Positions 15,294-24,346 of a DNA stretch of 36,882 bases are shown here, piece by piece. The notes beneath the pieces are model-generated. The model searched no databases. It had not been told where the DNA came from and saw nothing but the letters and a program-made list of their open reading frames with translations. Numbering within the stretch: the stretch's first letter is position 1; the number at the start of each line of letters is the position of its first letter. The position numbers and the translations under genes are program-made. The stretch comes from Sandaracinus sp. GTDB taxonomy: Bacteria > Myxococcota_A > Polyangia > Polyangiales > Houyiibacteriaceae. The DNA lies in assembly GCA_020633125.1 (NCBI GenBank), contig JACKEH010000045.1, positions 1 through 36,882 on the forward strand, written 5' to 3'.

Positions 15294-18254
15294 ATGACGA
15301 GCTTCTGGAGCCGGATGCGGGCGTGGGCCCCCGCGTTGTTCCTGACCGTGGCGGCGTGCGATTGCGGCGGAAGCCCCTCGCCGAACTGCGAGACCGCGGA
15401 CGATTGCGCCGACGGCTACGCCTGCGTCGACGGACGCTGTGTCGCGCCGACCGATTCGGCGATGCCGCGCAGTGACGGCGGTGAGGACGCGGGACCCTCC
15501 GAGATGTGCCGCGACGTCGACCGCGACGGCTACGACGGCCGCACCGATCTCTGCACGCGCGGCGACGACTGCGACGACACCCAAGCGGGCGTGCACCCGG
15601 GCGCGAACGAAATCTGCGGCAACGGCCTGGACGACGACTGCGACGGCACGACCGACGAGCCCGACTGCGACTGCGACACCGGTGAGCGCGTCGCGTGTTA
15701 CGGCGGACCCGAAGGCACGCGCAACGTCGGCATCTGCCGCGTCGGCGTCGCGATCTGTCTCGCGCCCGGCGAGGTCGGTGACTGCGGTGGTGAGGTTCGC
15801 CCGGGCGAAGAGACCTGCAACGCGATCGACGACGACTGCGACGGAACCGCCGACGAAGGCCTTCGCAACGCGTGCGGCGAATGCAGCGACGTCGAGCCCG
15901 TCGAGGTCTGCGGCAACGAGATCGACGACGACTGCGACGGCCTCGCCGACGAAGATTGCGAGTGCGACTACCGCTGCGTGTGCATGGACGCGACGAGCTG
16001 CGATTGCCGTCCGCCCACCAACCAGCCCTGCTACGAAGGTCCGTTCGGCACCGACGGTGTCGGCGCGTGTCAGGGCGGCCGTCGGGACTGCGTCGAAGGC
16101 GCGGAAGGCGCGACGATGTGGGGCACCTGCACCGGCGAGGTCTTGCCGAGCGACGAGTGTGTCGGCGGCGCGGCCAACGCGATCGACGACGACTGCGACG
16201 GCGTGGTCGACGAAGGCTGCCGTGACGCGGACGGCGACGGATCGCCCTGGCCCGTCGACTGCGACGACAGCGAAGCGACCATCTACCCCGGTGCGACCGA
16301 GACCTGCAACGGGCGCGACGACGACTGCAACGGCGTGGCCGACGAAGGCGTCACGAACCGCTGCGGTGGCTGCGGCATGCCCGCGGCGACCGACGTCTGC
16401 GGCAACGGCCTCGACGACGATTGCGACGGCGTGGTCGACGACGGCTGCGCGTGTGAGCCCGACACGACCCAGGCCTGCTACGGCGGACCCGAGGGCACGG
16501 CCGGCGTCGGCCGCTGCGTCGCGGGCAGTCAGATCTGCACGACCGACGAGTTCACGCGTTGGGGCGATTGCACGGGCCAGGTCCTGCCGCGTCCCGAGAT
16601 CTGCAACGGCGAGGACGACGACTGCGACGGCAACGTCGACGAGCGATGGGCCGCGGGCTCGAACCGCTGTGGCTACTGCGACGGCACCGAGACCTGCGAC
16701 GGCGTGGACAGCGACTGCGACGGTCGCATCGACGAAGGCCTCGTGAACTCGTGCGGCGTGTGCGGCGAGCCGGATCCCGTCGAGACCTGCAACGGCGAGG
16801 ACGACGACTGCGACGACATCGTCGACGAAGGCGTCGTCAACGCCTGCGGCACCTGCTTCCCGGAGGCGTGCTTCACCGACGATTGGACGACGCCGAGCGA
16901 TTGTATGGCCGAGGGCCGGACCTGCGAAGGCCTCGAGCCTCACCCCGACTTCCCGGACGGCGTGACGCTGGGCCAGAGCAGCTTCGACAACGACTTCATC
17001 TACATCGCGGTCACGCAGCTCAACCAGGTCGCGAAGATCAACACCGAGACCGGTGCGGTCGAGTGGCGCGTGACCAGCCATGGCACTTGGCCGAGCCGTA
17101 CCGCAGTCGCGCTGGATGGCAGCGTCTGGGTCGGCAACCGCGGCTTCAGCAACACGGGCTCGGTGACCGCCTCGAACGTCGTGCACCTCAACGAATCGGA
17201 CGGCTCGATCATCTGCCGCGCCGACGTCCCCGGTCTCGTTCGCGGTCTCGCCGTCGACGGCGAGGGCAACGTCTGGGCGGGCACCTGGGACGGTCGAAGG
17301 CTCTACCGGATCAGCGGCACGTTGACCGACGCGGGAACTCCGACGCGCTGCCGCATCCTCAACAGCTACGACGTGGGCGTCAGCATCTACGGCCTCGCGG
17401 CGGACCCGGACGGCTACATCTGGACCTCGTCGAACCCGGTGGTGCGGATGCAGGTGAGCACCGGCACCTTCACCACGATCACGAACCCCTCGTTCTACGG
17501 CGTCGCGGCCGACGGCGCGGGACGTCTCTGGCTCGGTGGTTGGAGCGGCGGCGGCAACGTGCACTCGATGCGGCGCACGGATGGCGTCATCACCAACACG
17601 AGCGTGAACAACGTCACCGCGGTCACGGTGCACCCGGACGGCACCGTGTGGGGCTCGCGCTACGGCACCAACCAGGTCGTCAAGATCGACCCGGCCACCG
17701 GCAACGCCCTTTGCTACGGCACCCCGATCAGCTCTCCTGGCGTCGCTTGCTCTGGAGACAACTGCCGACCGCACGGCGTGGCGGTCGATCGTCGCGGTCG
17801 CATCTGGTCGCCCAACCGCTACGGCGGGTACGTGAACGTCTACGATCCAGCGGATTGCACGCGCGTCGCGAGCTACCCGGTCGTCGCGGGTCAGGAGCTC
17901 TACTCCTACTCCGACATGACCGGTCACCTCCTGCGCACCTTCATCGCGCCGGAAGGTTGGTGGCGTCAGACCTTCGACTCGGGGTACGACGACGCGTACT
18001 GGAGCCGCGTCGCGTGGGATGCCACCACGCCGGCCGGCACCGGCGTCGAGGTCTTCGCGCGAGTGGCCGACACCGAAGCCGGCCTCGACGCCGCGACCCC
18101 CTGCGGCCCCTTCACCACCACGCCTGCGGATCTCTCCACGTGCATGCCCGCCCTCACCCGTGGCCGTTTCCTTCGCATCGACGTGCGTCTCTTCCGAGGC
18201 GGCACCACCGAGCGGCCCATCTTCCACTCCGCGGAAGCCAGCTGGGCCTACTGA
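15294..18254 (+). CDS. MopE-repeat lipoprotein with C-terminal beta-propeller
   Basis: ATG 15294 gives a signal peptide ending LFLTVAACDCGG; upstream codons of the open frame are not signal-like. The 986-aa product has a Cys-rich entry segment, then nine copies of a metal-binding-type motif of the form CNxxDDDCDGxxDEG (about residues 100-510). Intercalated are three copies of a CYxGPxGTxxVGxC segment. From about residue 540 the protein becomes a beta-propeller of the SMP-30/virginiamycin B lyase kind, with phrases such as GSVWVGNRG, GNVWAGTWDG, GYIWTSSNP and GRLWLGGW. MopE repeats are named after the copper-repressible Methylococcus surface protein and are common in myxobacteria. Metal binding by this protein is inference. 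Probably surface-exposed. It overlaps the next gene by 4 nt. Confidence 0.88.
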   Translation: MTSFWSRMRAWAPALFLTVAACDCGGSPSPNCETADDCADGYACVDGRCVAPTDSAMPRSDGGEDAGPSEMCRDVDRDGYDGRTDLCTRGDDCDDTQAGVHPGANEICGNGLDDDCDGTTDEPDCDCDTGERVACYGGPEGTRNVGICRVGVAICLAPGEVGDCGGEVRPGEETCNAIDDDCDGTADEGLRNACGECSDVEPVEVCGNEIDDDCDGLADEDCECDYRCVCMDATSCDCRPPTNQPCYEGPFGTDGVGACQGGRRDCVEGAEGATMWGTCTGEVLPSDECVGGAANAIDDDCDGVVDEGCRDADGDGSPWPVDCDDSEATIYPGATETCNGRDDDCNGVADEGVTNRCGGCGMPAATDVCGNGLDDDCDGVVDDGCACEPDTTQACYGGPEGTAGVGRCVAGSQICTTDEFTRWGDCTGQVLPRPEICNGEDDDCDGNVDERWAAGSNRCGYCDGTETCDGVDSDCDGRIDEGLVNSCGVCGEPDPVETCNGEDDDCDDIVDEGVVNACGTCFPEACFTDDWTTPSDCMAEGRTCEGLEPHPDFPDGVTLGQSSFDNDFIYIAVTQLNQVAKINTETGAVEWRVTSHGTWPSRTAVALDGSVWVGNRGFSNTGSVTASNVVHLNESDGSIICRADVPGLVRGLAVDGEGNVWAGTWDGRRLYRISGTLTDAGTPTRCRILNSYDVGVSIYGLAADPDGYIWTSSNPVVRMQVSTGTFTTITNPSFYGVAADGAGRLWLGGWSGGGNVHSMRRTDGVITNTSVNNVTAVTVHPDGTVWGSRYGTNQVVKIDPATGNALCYGTPISSPGVACSGDNCRPHGVAVDRRGRIWSPNRYGGYVNVYDPADCTRVASYPVVAGQELYSYSDMTGHLLRTFIAPEGWWRQTFDSGYDDAYWSRVAWDATTPAGTGVEVFARVADTEAGLDAATPCGPFTTTPADLSTCMPALTRGRFLRIDVRLFRGGTTERPIFHSAEASWAY

Positions 18255-18910
18255 TTCGAGCGTTGCTCTGCGTGTCGATCGCCGCTTGCTCCTCGGAGCC
18301 GGCGGCGTCGCCACGTTCGGAGGAGCCGGCGCGTTCGGAGCAGCGCACGCCGCCGAGCGAGCGCCGCGGCCCGTGCCCCGAGCGCATGGCCTTGGTTCCC
18401 CACGCGAACGTCTGCATCGATCGCTGGGAAGCGCGCATCGAGGACGGGCGGGCGGAAGCACGGCCCGACGTGCTCCCGAGCGCGATCACCTCGTGGAACG
18501 GGGCCCGCGCCGCGTGCGAGGCGGCGGGCTACCGGCTGTGCACCGTGGCGGAGTGGCAAGGCGCCTGCGCCGGACCCGAAGACGGACGCCGCGTCTATCC
18601 CTACGGCGACACCTACGAACCGGGTCGTTGCAACACGGCGGAGGGCCTCGGCCCCGAAGAGCGCAAAGCCCTCGACCGCACGGGGCAACGCGCGCGATGT
18701 GTGTCGCCCGAGGGGGTCTTCGATCTCAGCGGCAACGCCTACGAATGGATGGCCGACAGCGACTCGACGGGCATGACCCGCGCGCTCGGCGGTGGAAACT
18801 TCTCCGTCGGCGAAGAGGAAGTGGTCTGCATTCGCCGCAGCCCGCTCTACCAACCGCCGGATCAAGACATCGACGGCATCGGCTTTCGATGCTGCACCGA
18901 GCCGAGCTGA
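18251..18910 (+). CDS. Formylglycine-generating enzyme-like (SUMF1 fold) lipoprotein
   Basis: The open frame has no ATG near its start. A CTG at 18251 gives MIRALLCVSIAACSS, a lipoprotein signal overlapping the previous stop by 4 nt; TTG at 18263 and ATT at 18254 are alternatives, so the start is uncertain. The about 219-aa product contains MALVPHANVCIDRWEA, GYRLCTVAEWQGAC, FDLSGNAYEWMAD, GGNFSVG and GIGFRCC, the conserved frame of the FGE-sulfatase family. The paired active-site cysteines of true formylglycine-generating enzymes are not clear, so it is more likely a structural or ligand-binding relative than a sulfatase activator. Overlap with the MopE-like gene implies coupled translation. 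Confidence 0.8.
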   Translation: MIRALLCVSIAACSSEPAASPRSEEPARSEQRTPPSERRGPCPERMALVPHANVCIDRWEARIEDGRAEARPDVLPSAITSWNGARAACEAAGYRLCTVAEWQGACAGPEDGRRVYPYGDTYEPGRCNTAEGLGPEERKALDRTGQRARCVSPEGVFDLSGNAYEWMADSDSTGMTRALGGGNFSVGEEEVVCIRRSPLYQPPDQDIDGIGFRCCTEPS

Positions 18911-19106
18911 CGTTCTTCCTTCCGTGCTTCCGCGCGTCGGGAACGAATCGCGCGCTCGAACGTTTGGGTTCCCGAGCGCTCGCTCGCGCGGCGTTCGCCG
19001 GACTTCCGACCCGACGAACGACGTAACTGGTGAGCCTTCAGGCCGTCCGATCTTCCGTGACCCTCCCATCCTCCACCCTCCGATCGGCATTCCCGCGTTC
19101 GCCTGC

Positions 19107-19112
19107 TACGAA
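19107..19112 (+). promoter_or_regulatory. Candidate -10 element (TACGAA) of fxsA
   Basis: GCTACGAA is followed by 7 nt and the GTG start at 19120, with no Shine-Dalgarno. It matches the GCTAnnn-start pattern of this window. The last base deviates from TAnnnT. Confidence 0.3.
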
Positions 19113-19119
19113 GATCCCC

Positions 19120-19632
19120 GTGGGTAAGATCCTCCTCCTGCTCTTCACCGTCGTGCCCCTCGTGGAGCTCTGGTTGCTCCTGTGGATCGGCGACCGCGTG
19201 GGGTTCTGGCCCACCGTCGGCATCGTGCTCGCGACCGGGCTGGTCGGCGCGACGCTGGCGAAGGCGGAGGGCCTGCGGGTCGTGCAGCGCTGGCAGGAGG
19301 CGACGTCTCGCGGGCAGATGCCCGAAGAAGGCGTGCTCGGCGGCCTGCTCGTTTTGGTCGGCGGCGTCTTCCTGATCACGCCCGGCGTGCTGACCGACGT
19401 CACGGGGTTGCTCCTGCTCTTCCCGCCGACGCGTCGGCTCGTCGCGGGTTTCGTGCGGCGTCGCTTCGAACGAGGGCTTCAGAACGGCGCCGTGCAGTTC
19501 ACGCAGGTCGGCGGCGCGGGTGTCTACACCTGGGGCAGCGGGGCGCGCCGAGGTCCGCCGGGCGTCATCGACGTCGAAGGCGTCGACATCACGCCGGGCA
19601 AGCCCGAGCTCCCGCCCAGTTCCGACGACTGA
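19120..19632 (+). CDS. fxsA: FxsA family membrane protein
   Basis: GTG at 19120 starts MGKILLLLFTVVPLVELWLLL, the usual FxsA N-terminus; the longer open frame upstream is not conserved-looking. The 170-aa product has hydrophobic segments at about residues 3-22, 27-45 and 75-105, with the family phrases LVELWLL, GARL/VGATLAKAEGLRV and GGVFLITPGVLTD. A charged tail of about 60 residues follows. FxsA is an inner-membrane protein named for suppressing F exclusion of phage T7 in E. coli when overproduced; its normal role is unknown. It faces the convergent recQ gene across a 232-bp gap that holds a dispersed repeat. Confidence 0.88.
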   Translation: MGKILLLLFTVVPLVELWLLLWIGDRVGFWPTVGIVLATGLVGATLAKAEGLRVVQRWQEATSRGQMPEEGVLGGLLVLVGGVFLITPGVLTDVTGLLLLFPPTRRLVAGFVRRRFERGLQNGAVQFTQVGGAGVYTWGSGARRGPPGVIDVEGVDITPGKPELPPSSDD

Positions 19633-19696
19633 GTCTCGGCTCCGCGACGCGTGCTTCCCCGCCCCTGTCTCCAAGAGTGCTCGGGCAGTGGCGCAC

Positions 19697-19832
19697 GTGA
19701 GGCGGGGGCGGGGCGTGGGCGGAGCGCCGGGAGGTCCAGCAGAACCCCGCGACCTTCGGAGAGGCCGAGCGAAGCGAGGTCCGGAGAGGGTCGCCCTGCT
19801 CGACCGGACAGGCGGGCCGCCCCCGCCCGCCT
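19697..19832 (+). repeat. Dispersed intergenic repeat family A, copy 1
   Basis: About 135 bp closely matching 27303-27440 in the same orientation. The first 46 bases are almost identical, starting AGGCGGGGG and running through GGGCGGAGCGCCGGGAGG and GTCCAGCAGAACC. A second conserved block is GGTCGCCCTGCTCGACC. GGTCCAGCAG and CCCTGCTCGACC are roughly complementary, so the element can fold as an imperfect long hairpin. It lies between the convergent ends of fxsA and recQ. Confidence 0.85.
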
Positions 19833-19864
19833 GCTCTTCCCGCGTCGCCGCGCTCGCTCCGTGC

Positions 19865-21735
19865 TCACTCGCCGTGCAGCGCCGCGAGCAGCACCTTGCC
19901 GTAGGAATCGACGCGCATCGGGCCCATGCCCGGCACCTCGCGAAGCTCGCCGAGGTCACGCGGTTGCTCGCGCGCGATCGCGGCGAGCGTCTTGTTCGAG
20001 CAGATCACGTAGGGCGGCGTGCCTGCTTTCTTCGCGAGCTCGAGGCGCGCCTCGCGGAGACGTTCGTAGGCCTCGCTCTGCTCGCGCGTCAGGCCATCGC
20101 TCGCGTCCTTCTCGACGTGCGACGACGAGCGGTCTTTCGACTTCGCGCGACGGCGCCGCGTGGGCGGCAAGATCACCCGCGACTCCTGCAGCGCCTTCAT
20201 CACCGCGACGCCCTTCGGCGACAACCCCACCACCGGGTACGCGTCCCCGGAGACCTCGAGCATCGCGGCGGTCACCAGACGTCGCAGCAGCGCCTGCACC
20301 CACTCGAGCTCGCGGTCCCGCAAGATGCCGAAGGTGCTCAAACGCTCGAAGCGCGAGAGCTTCGCGCTCTTCTTGCCGACGAGCACCTGCGCCATGGTGC
20401 CGAGGCCGATCTGTCGGTTCGCACGCGCGACGCCCGCGAGCGCCTTGCGGACGACCTCGTCGTCCATCGTCGCGTCGTGGGTGCCTTCTTCGATCGCGGT
20501 GCAGACGTCGCAATGCCCACAGCCGCCGAGGACCTCTTCTTCGTCGCCGAAGTAGCGAAGGATGAAGTCGTGTCGGCAGCTGCCGGCTTCGACGTAGCGC
20601 ATCAGGTCGAGGAAGAGCTTCCACTGCCGCTCGATGGTCGCGCTCGGCGGCGGCGACTCGACCAGGGTCGCTCGATCAAGCGACGTCGCAGCGGAAAATC
20701 GGCAGCCGCGGTGAGCAAGAGCCCCTTCGCGGGTTGGCCGTCACGTCCGCCGCGACCGACCTCCTGGTAGTAGCCCTCGATGCTGTTCGGCGCCTGCGCG
20801 TGCACGACGAGGCGAATGTCCGCGCGGTCGATGCCCATGCCGAAGGCCATCGTCGCCGTGACCACGTCGACCTCGCGTTCCGCGAAGAGCGCGTTGACGT
20901 GCGCGCGCTCGTCCGCGGCGAGCCCCGCGTGGTAGACGGCGGCGCGGTAGCCGCGGCCCGCGAGCAAGGTGCCGATCTGCTCGGTCTCTTTTCGCGTCGC
21001 CGCGTAGACGATGGCCGCTCCCTTCGGCTTCTTCGGGTCGCCGAGCGCTTCTTTCAGCGCCTCGAGCATCGCCTTCTCGCGCTCCTTCTTGGAGTCGACG
21101 CTGCGCGCTTCGAGGTGCAGGTTCGGCCGCGCGAAGCCACGGAGCACGACCCGCGCGTCCTCCATGCCGAGACGCTTCAGGATCTCTTCGCGCACCGGCG
21201 GCGTCGCGGTCGCGGTGCATGCGAGCACGTACTTCGGCCGCAGGCGACGGAGCAGCTCGCCCAGGCGCAGGTAGTCCGGGCGAAAGTCGTGGCCCCATTG
21301 GCTGATGCAATGCGCCTCGTCGATCGCGACGAGGGGAGGGCGGAGCCGCTCGAGGAAGCTCACCGCCCAATCGTTGGCGAGGCGCTCGGGGGCGACGAAG
21401 ACGACCTTGTGCTTGCCGGCCAAGAGCTCGGCCTCGCGCTCTCTCAGCTCGTCGCGCGAGGTCGTGGACGAGAGCCACGTCGCGGAGATGCCGTGCCCAC
21501 GCAGCGAACGGACCTGGTCCTCCATCAGCGCGATCAGCGGCGAGACGACCACGCTCGTGCCTTCGAGCAAGGCCGCGGGCAGCTGGTACGTGAGCGATTT
21601 GCCGCCGCCCGTCGGCGCCACGACGAGCACCCGCCGCTCCCCTTCGAGCAACGCGCTCACCGCGTCGCGCTGCCAGGAGCGAAACGCGTCGAAGCCGAAG
21701 AGGCGTTTCAGCTCGGCGTCGAGGTCGAGAGACAT
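19865..21735 (-). CDS. recQ: ATP-dependent DNA helicase RecQ, frameshifted in this sequence
   Basis: Two frames together encode a whole RecQ (about 623 aa). The first, from ATG 21735, has FGFDAFRSWQRDAV, Walker A APTGGGKSLTY, IDEAHCISQWGHDFR and motif VI QEVGRGGRDG. The second, ending at 19865, carries the zinc-binding cysteines (SCRHDF then GGCGHCDVC), the winged-helix RQC domain and a C-terminal HRDC domain (PPYVICSNKTLAAIA). The join lies near 20669, where one missing base (CGGACC read as CGACC) restores RLIERTLVESPPPSATIERQ. Since nothing else is damaged, a sequencing error is more likely than a real break. RecQ unwinds DNA 3' to 5' in recombination and fork repair. An ATG at 21777 is another possible start. 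Confidence 0.9.
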
Positions 21736-21889
21736 GGACGTTGGGGCATAGCACGGCAGGGCGACGGCGACGGACATGGGCGGCTCTTCGCGTTCACACC
21801 GGCTCCTTTGCGTGCGCTCGACCTTCGTTTCGCGGCCGGCACCGCAAACGACCATGCGCAACATCGCCGCCGCACACGGGCCGAAGTCA

Positions 21890-21959
21890 CGCCCCGACGG
21901 GCCGATCCAGATTCGCTCCGGAAGACGATCGCGCCCCGACGCGCTGGATTCGCTCCGGA
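21890..21959 (+). repeat. Short imperfect direct repeat
   Basis: CGCCCCGACG plus GATTCGCTCCGGA occur twice (21890/21910 and 21932/21947) in the 245-bp gap between rlmL and recQ. It looks like a small local duplication. No gene is seen in this gap. Confidence 0.6.
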
Positions 21960-21980
21960 CCGAGACGTGCTCGGAAGGCG

Positions 21981-24107
21981 TCAGCGCTCGAAGAGCCAGC
22001 CTCGAAACGGGCTGCGCGTGAAATCCGGCGGCACCAGTCGGTCGCTCACCTCGGTCGCGTACTCCGCCGCCCGCGGGTCGAGCTCGAACCCGCGCGCGTG
22101 GGTCGTGAAGTAGAGGCTCCCGCCGGGAGCCACGAGCCCGAGGCAGAAGTCGAGCAGGTCGACGTGGTCGCGCTCCAGACTGAAGTCGCCCTCCATCGCC
22201 TTGCTGCGGCTGTACGAGGGCGGGTTCAGGAAGACCACGTCGTACTCGCCGCGCTCACGCGAGAGGAAGCGCTCCACGTCGGCGCGCAAGAAGCGGTGAT
22301 TGCGCAGGTCGAGCCGGTTGCGCACGAAGACGTCGGCGCCCCAATCCAAATACGTCTGCGAGAGGTCGACGCTCGTCGTCGTCGCGCCCGCCGCCGCCGC
22401 GTGAACGCTGGCGCTGCAGGTGTACGCGAAGAGGTTGAGGAAGCGCTTGCCACGGGCCTTCTCGGCGACCTCGGCCCGCACCAGTCGGTGATCGAGGAAG
22501 AGGCCGGTGTCGAGGTAGCCGTCGAGGTCGACGAGGAATCGAAGCCCGCCTTCCTCGACCTCGAGCCGACGCCCATCGCCACGCTTCTCGTATTGCGAGC
22601 CACGCTGGCGTTGGCGCGTGCGCACGTGCACCGCCTCGGGGTCGACTCCGAGCAGCTCGGGCATCAACAAGACGACGTCGCGAAGCCGTCGCTCCGCCGC
22701 GCCCGGATCGACCTTTCGCGGACGCTGGTACTCCTGCACGACCGCGTGCTCGCCCTCGTTCGTCGCGTAGAGGTCGACCGCGACGTTGTACTCGGGGATG
22801 TCGCCGTCGTAGAGGCGGAAGCAGCTCACGCCCGCGCCCTTCGCCCACGCGCGCTGCTTCTTGAGGTTCTTCTTGAAGCGGTTCGCGAAGGACTCGCTCT
22901 CCGCGCTCGGCTTTCGCCACGAAGGCCCGCCCTCGGAGGTCGCGGCGCGAAGCGGAAAATCCGCGAAGCGGCACTCGAGCGGCCCGTTGAACACCACGTG
23001 GCGTGCCTTCGGCTTGAGCCCGACCTGTTGCAGCAGCCGCGGGCTCGCCTGAAGCACGTGCGCGGTCCACCCACCGAAGCGTTGTTTGAACGCGTCGCCG
23101 AGCCGCGCATGCAGCATCTGCAGCTCCGCGTCGTCCGCGCCCACCCCGTGGCTCGCGTCCGCGCCGAGGCGTTCGCCGTAGGGCGGGTTCACCACCAGGT
23201 GCCCGTTCTCCCAGCCCTCGGGCGGCGCGAGGTCGCGCACGTCTTGCCGGCGCAAGGTCACGCCTTCGACCTGCGCGGTCGCGAGCGACTCGCGCGCCAT
23301 CGCCAACGCGCCGAGGTCGACGTCGCAGCCGAGGATGCGCACCGGCGTCGACGACGACGCGCGACGCCGTTCGTCGGCCTCGCGGTGCAGCCGCGCCCAC
23401 GTCCCGCGATCGTGACCGGCCCACGCGCCCAGCCGCCGTCCGAGGCCCGGCGCCACGTCACGCGCGATCCAGGCCGCTTCGACGAGCCAGGTGCCGCTGC
23501 CGCACATCGGGTCGATCAGCGGCGTCTCCGGGTCCCAGGCCGCGAGCTTCAGGAGCGCCGCGGCCAGGTTCTCGCGCAGCGGGGCCGGCGCGCCTCGCGG
23601 TCGGTAGCCACGAAAGTGCAGCGGCCCGAAGGGATCCACCCCGACCAAGACCTGGCTGCCGCCCCAACGCACGTGCACCCGCAGGTCCGGCGCGTTGCGG
23701 TCGACGTCCGGGCGCGCGCCCGTCTTGGCGCGGAGACGGTCGACCACGGCGTCCTTCGCGCGCTGCGTCAGGTACCGCCCGTGGTGCTGTTCGCGGGGCG
23801 CCCCTTGGGTCGCGAGATCCACGAGGAACGTCGCGTCCGCCGGCAGGTGCGACTCCCACGCGACGCGGCGCACGACGTCGTAGAGCCCGTCCGGGTCCTC
23901 CACGCCTTCCTGGCGGTCGAGCAGCATCACGACACGGCTCGCCACGCGGGAATGCAACGCGACGCGATAGAGCTCGGCGACGCCGCCGTGGGCGATGCGA
24001 GCGCCCTTCGGGGCGTCCACGATCGCGAGCCCGAGATCGCGGAGCTCGTCGTCGAGCACGCCTTCGGTTCCAGCGGCGCACGTGATGCGGAGGCGCGAAG
24101 AAGTCAC
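21981..24107 (-). CDS. rlmL: Bifunctional 23S rRNA guanine methyltransferase RlmL (RlmKL)
   Basis: GTG at 24107 starts a 708-aa product beginning MTSSRLRITCAAGTEGVL, near the usual family length (E. coli about 700 aa). Order: THUMP RNA-binding domain (about residues 45-150); first methyltransferase with LIDPMCGSGTWLVEAAW and catalytic VVNPPYGERLG; second methyltransferase of the RlmK type with FLNLFAYTCSASVHAAAAG and VFLNPPSYSRSKAM. By family knowledge the halves form m2G2445 and m7G2069 in 23S rRNA. Both NPPY/NPPS sites are intact. It is divergent from the receiver-kinase gene across 239 bp, with a TACCAC hexamer 5 nt before the GTG and no Shine-Dalgarno. Confidence 0.93.
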   Translation of the reverse strand: MTSSRLRITCAAGTEGVLDDELRDLGLAIVDAPKGARIAHGGVAELYRVALHSRVASRVVMLLDRQEGVEDPDGLYDVVRRVAWESHLPADATFLVDLATQGAPREQHHGRYLTQRAKDAVVDRLRAKTGARPDVDRNAPDLRVHVRWGGSQVLVGVDPFGPLHFRGYRPRGAPAPLRENLAAALLKLAAWDPETPLIDPMCGSGTWLVEAAWIARDVAPGLGRRLGAWAGHDRGTWARLHREADERRRASSSTPVRILGCDVDLGALAMARESLATAQVEGVTLRRQDVRDLAPPEGWENGHLVVNPPYGERLGADASHGVGADDAELQMLHARLGDAFKQRFGGWTAHVLQASPRLLQQVGLKPKARHVVFNGPLECRFADFPLRAATSEGGPSWRKPSAESESFANRFKKNLKKQRAWAKGAGVSCFRLYDGDIPEYNVAVDLYATNEGEHAVVQEYQRPRKVDPGAAERRLRDVVLLMPELLGVDPEAVHVRTRQRQRGSQYEKRGDGRRLEVEEGGLRFLVDLDGYLDTGLFLDHRLVRAEVAEKARGKRFLNLFAYTCSASVHAAAAGATTTSVDLSQTYLDWGADVFVRNRLDLRNHRFLRADVERFLSRERGEYDVVFLNPPSYSRSKAMEGDFSLERDHVDLLDFCLGLVAPGGSLYFTTHARGFELDPRAAEYATEVSDRLVPPDFTRSPFRGWLFER

Positions 24108-24112
24108 GCTCG

Positions 24113-24118
24113 GTGGTA
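24113..24118 (-). promoter_or_regulatory. Candidate -10 element (TACCAC) of rlmL
   Basis: On the minus strand GCTACCAC is followed by 5 nt and the GTG start at 24107. It belongs to the GCTAnnn-start pattern. Weak on its own. Confidence 0.3.
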
Positions 24119-24333
24119 GCAGGTTGTGGCGTGAGAGTCGCCCGCGCGCCTCGGGACCCTCGCGCGGAGCCGCGGGAAGCTCCTGCGGAGCCGCGCGCAC
24201 GCCTCGGGACGCCGCCGTGGAGGGCGCGCGCCCGTGAATGCGGCCCCTGTTCGAGGCACCTCGTCCCTCCGAGCCGGGCGCGCCTTCTCACGAGTCCGGT
24301 CCTTCCCGCTTCGCGACGCTTTCCTCCCCCTGG

Positions 24334-24339
24334 TACCCT
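24334..24339 (+). promoter_or_regulatory. Candidate -10 element (TACCCT) of the receiver-kinase gene
   Basis: GGTACCCT is followed by 7 nt (CCCCCCG) and the ATG at 24347. There is no Shine-Dalgarno. Hexamer and spacing equal those before 34442. Confidence 0.45.
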
Positions 24340-24346
24340 CCCCCCG

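Noticed and set aside
14817..18461. A 1214-aa minus-strand open frame opposite the MopE-like gene
   Set aside because: It is a shadow of the repeated Asp/Cys codons (read as Val/Ala/Arg repeats). The plus-strand product has a signal peptide and recognised repeats.
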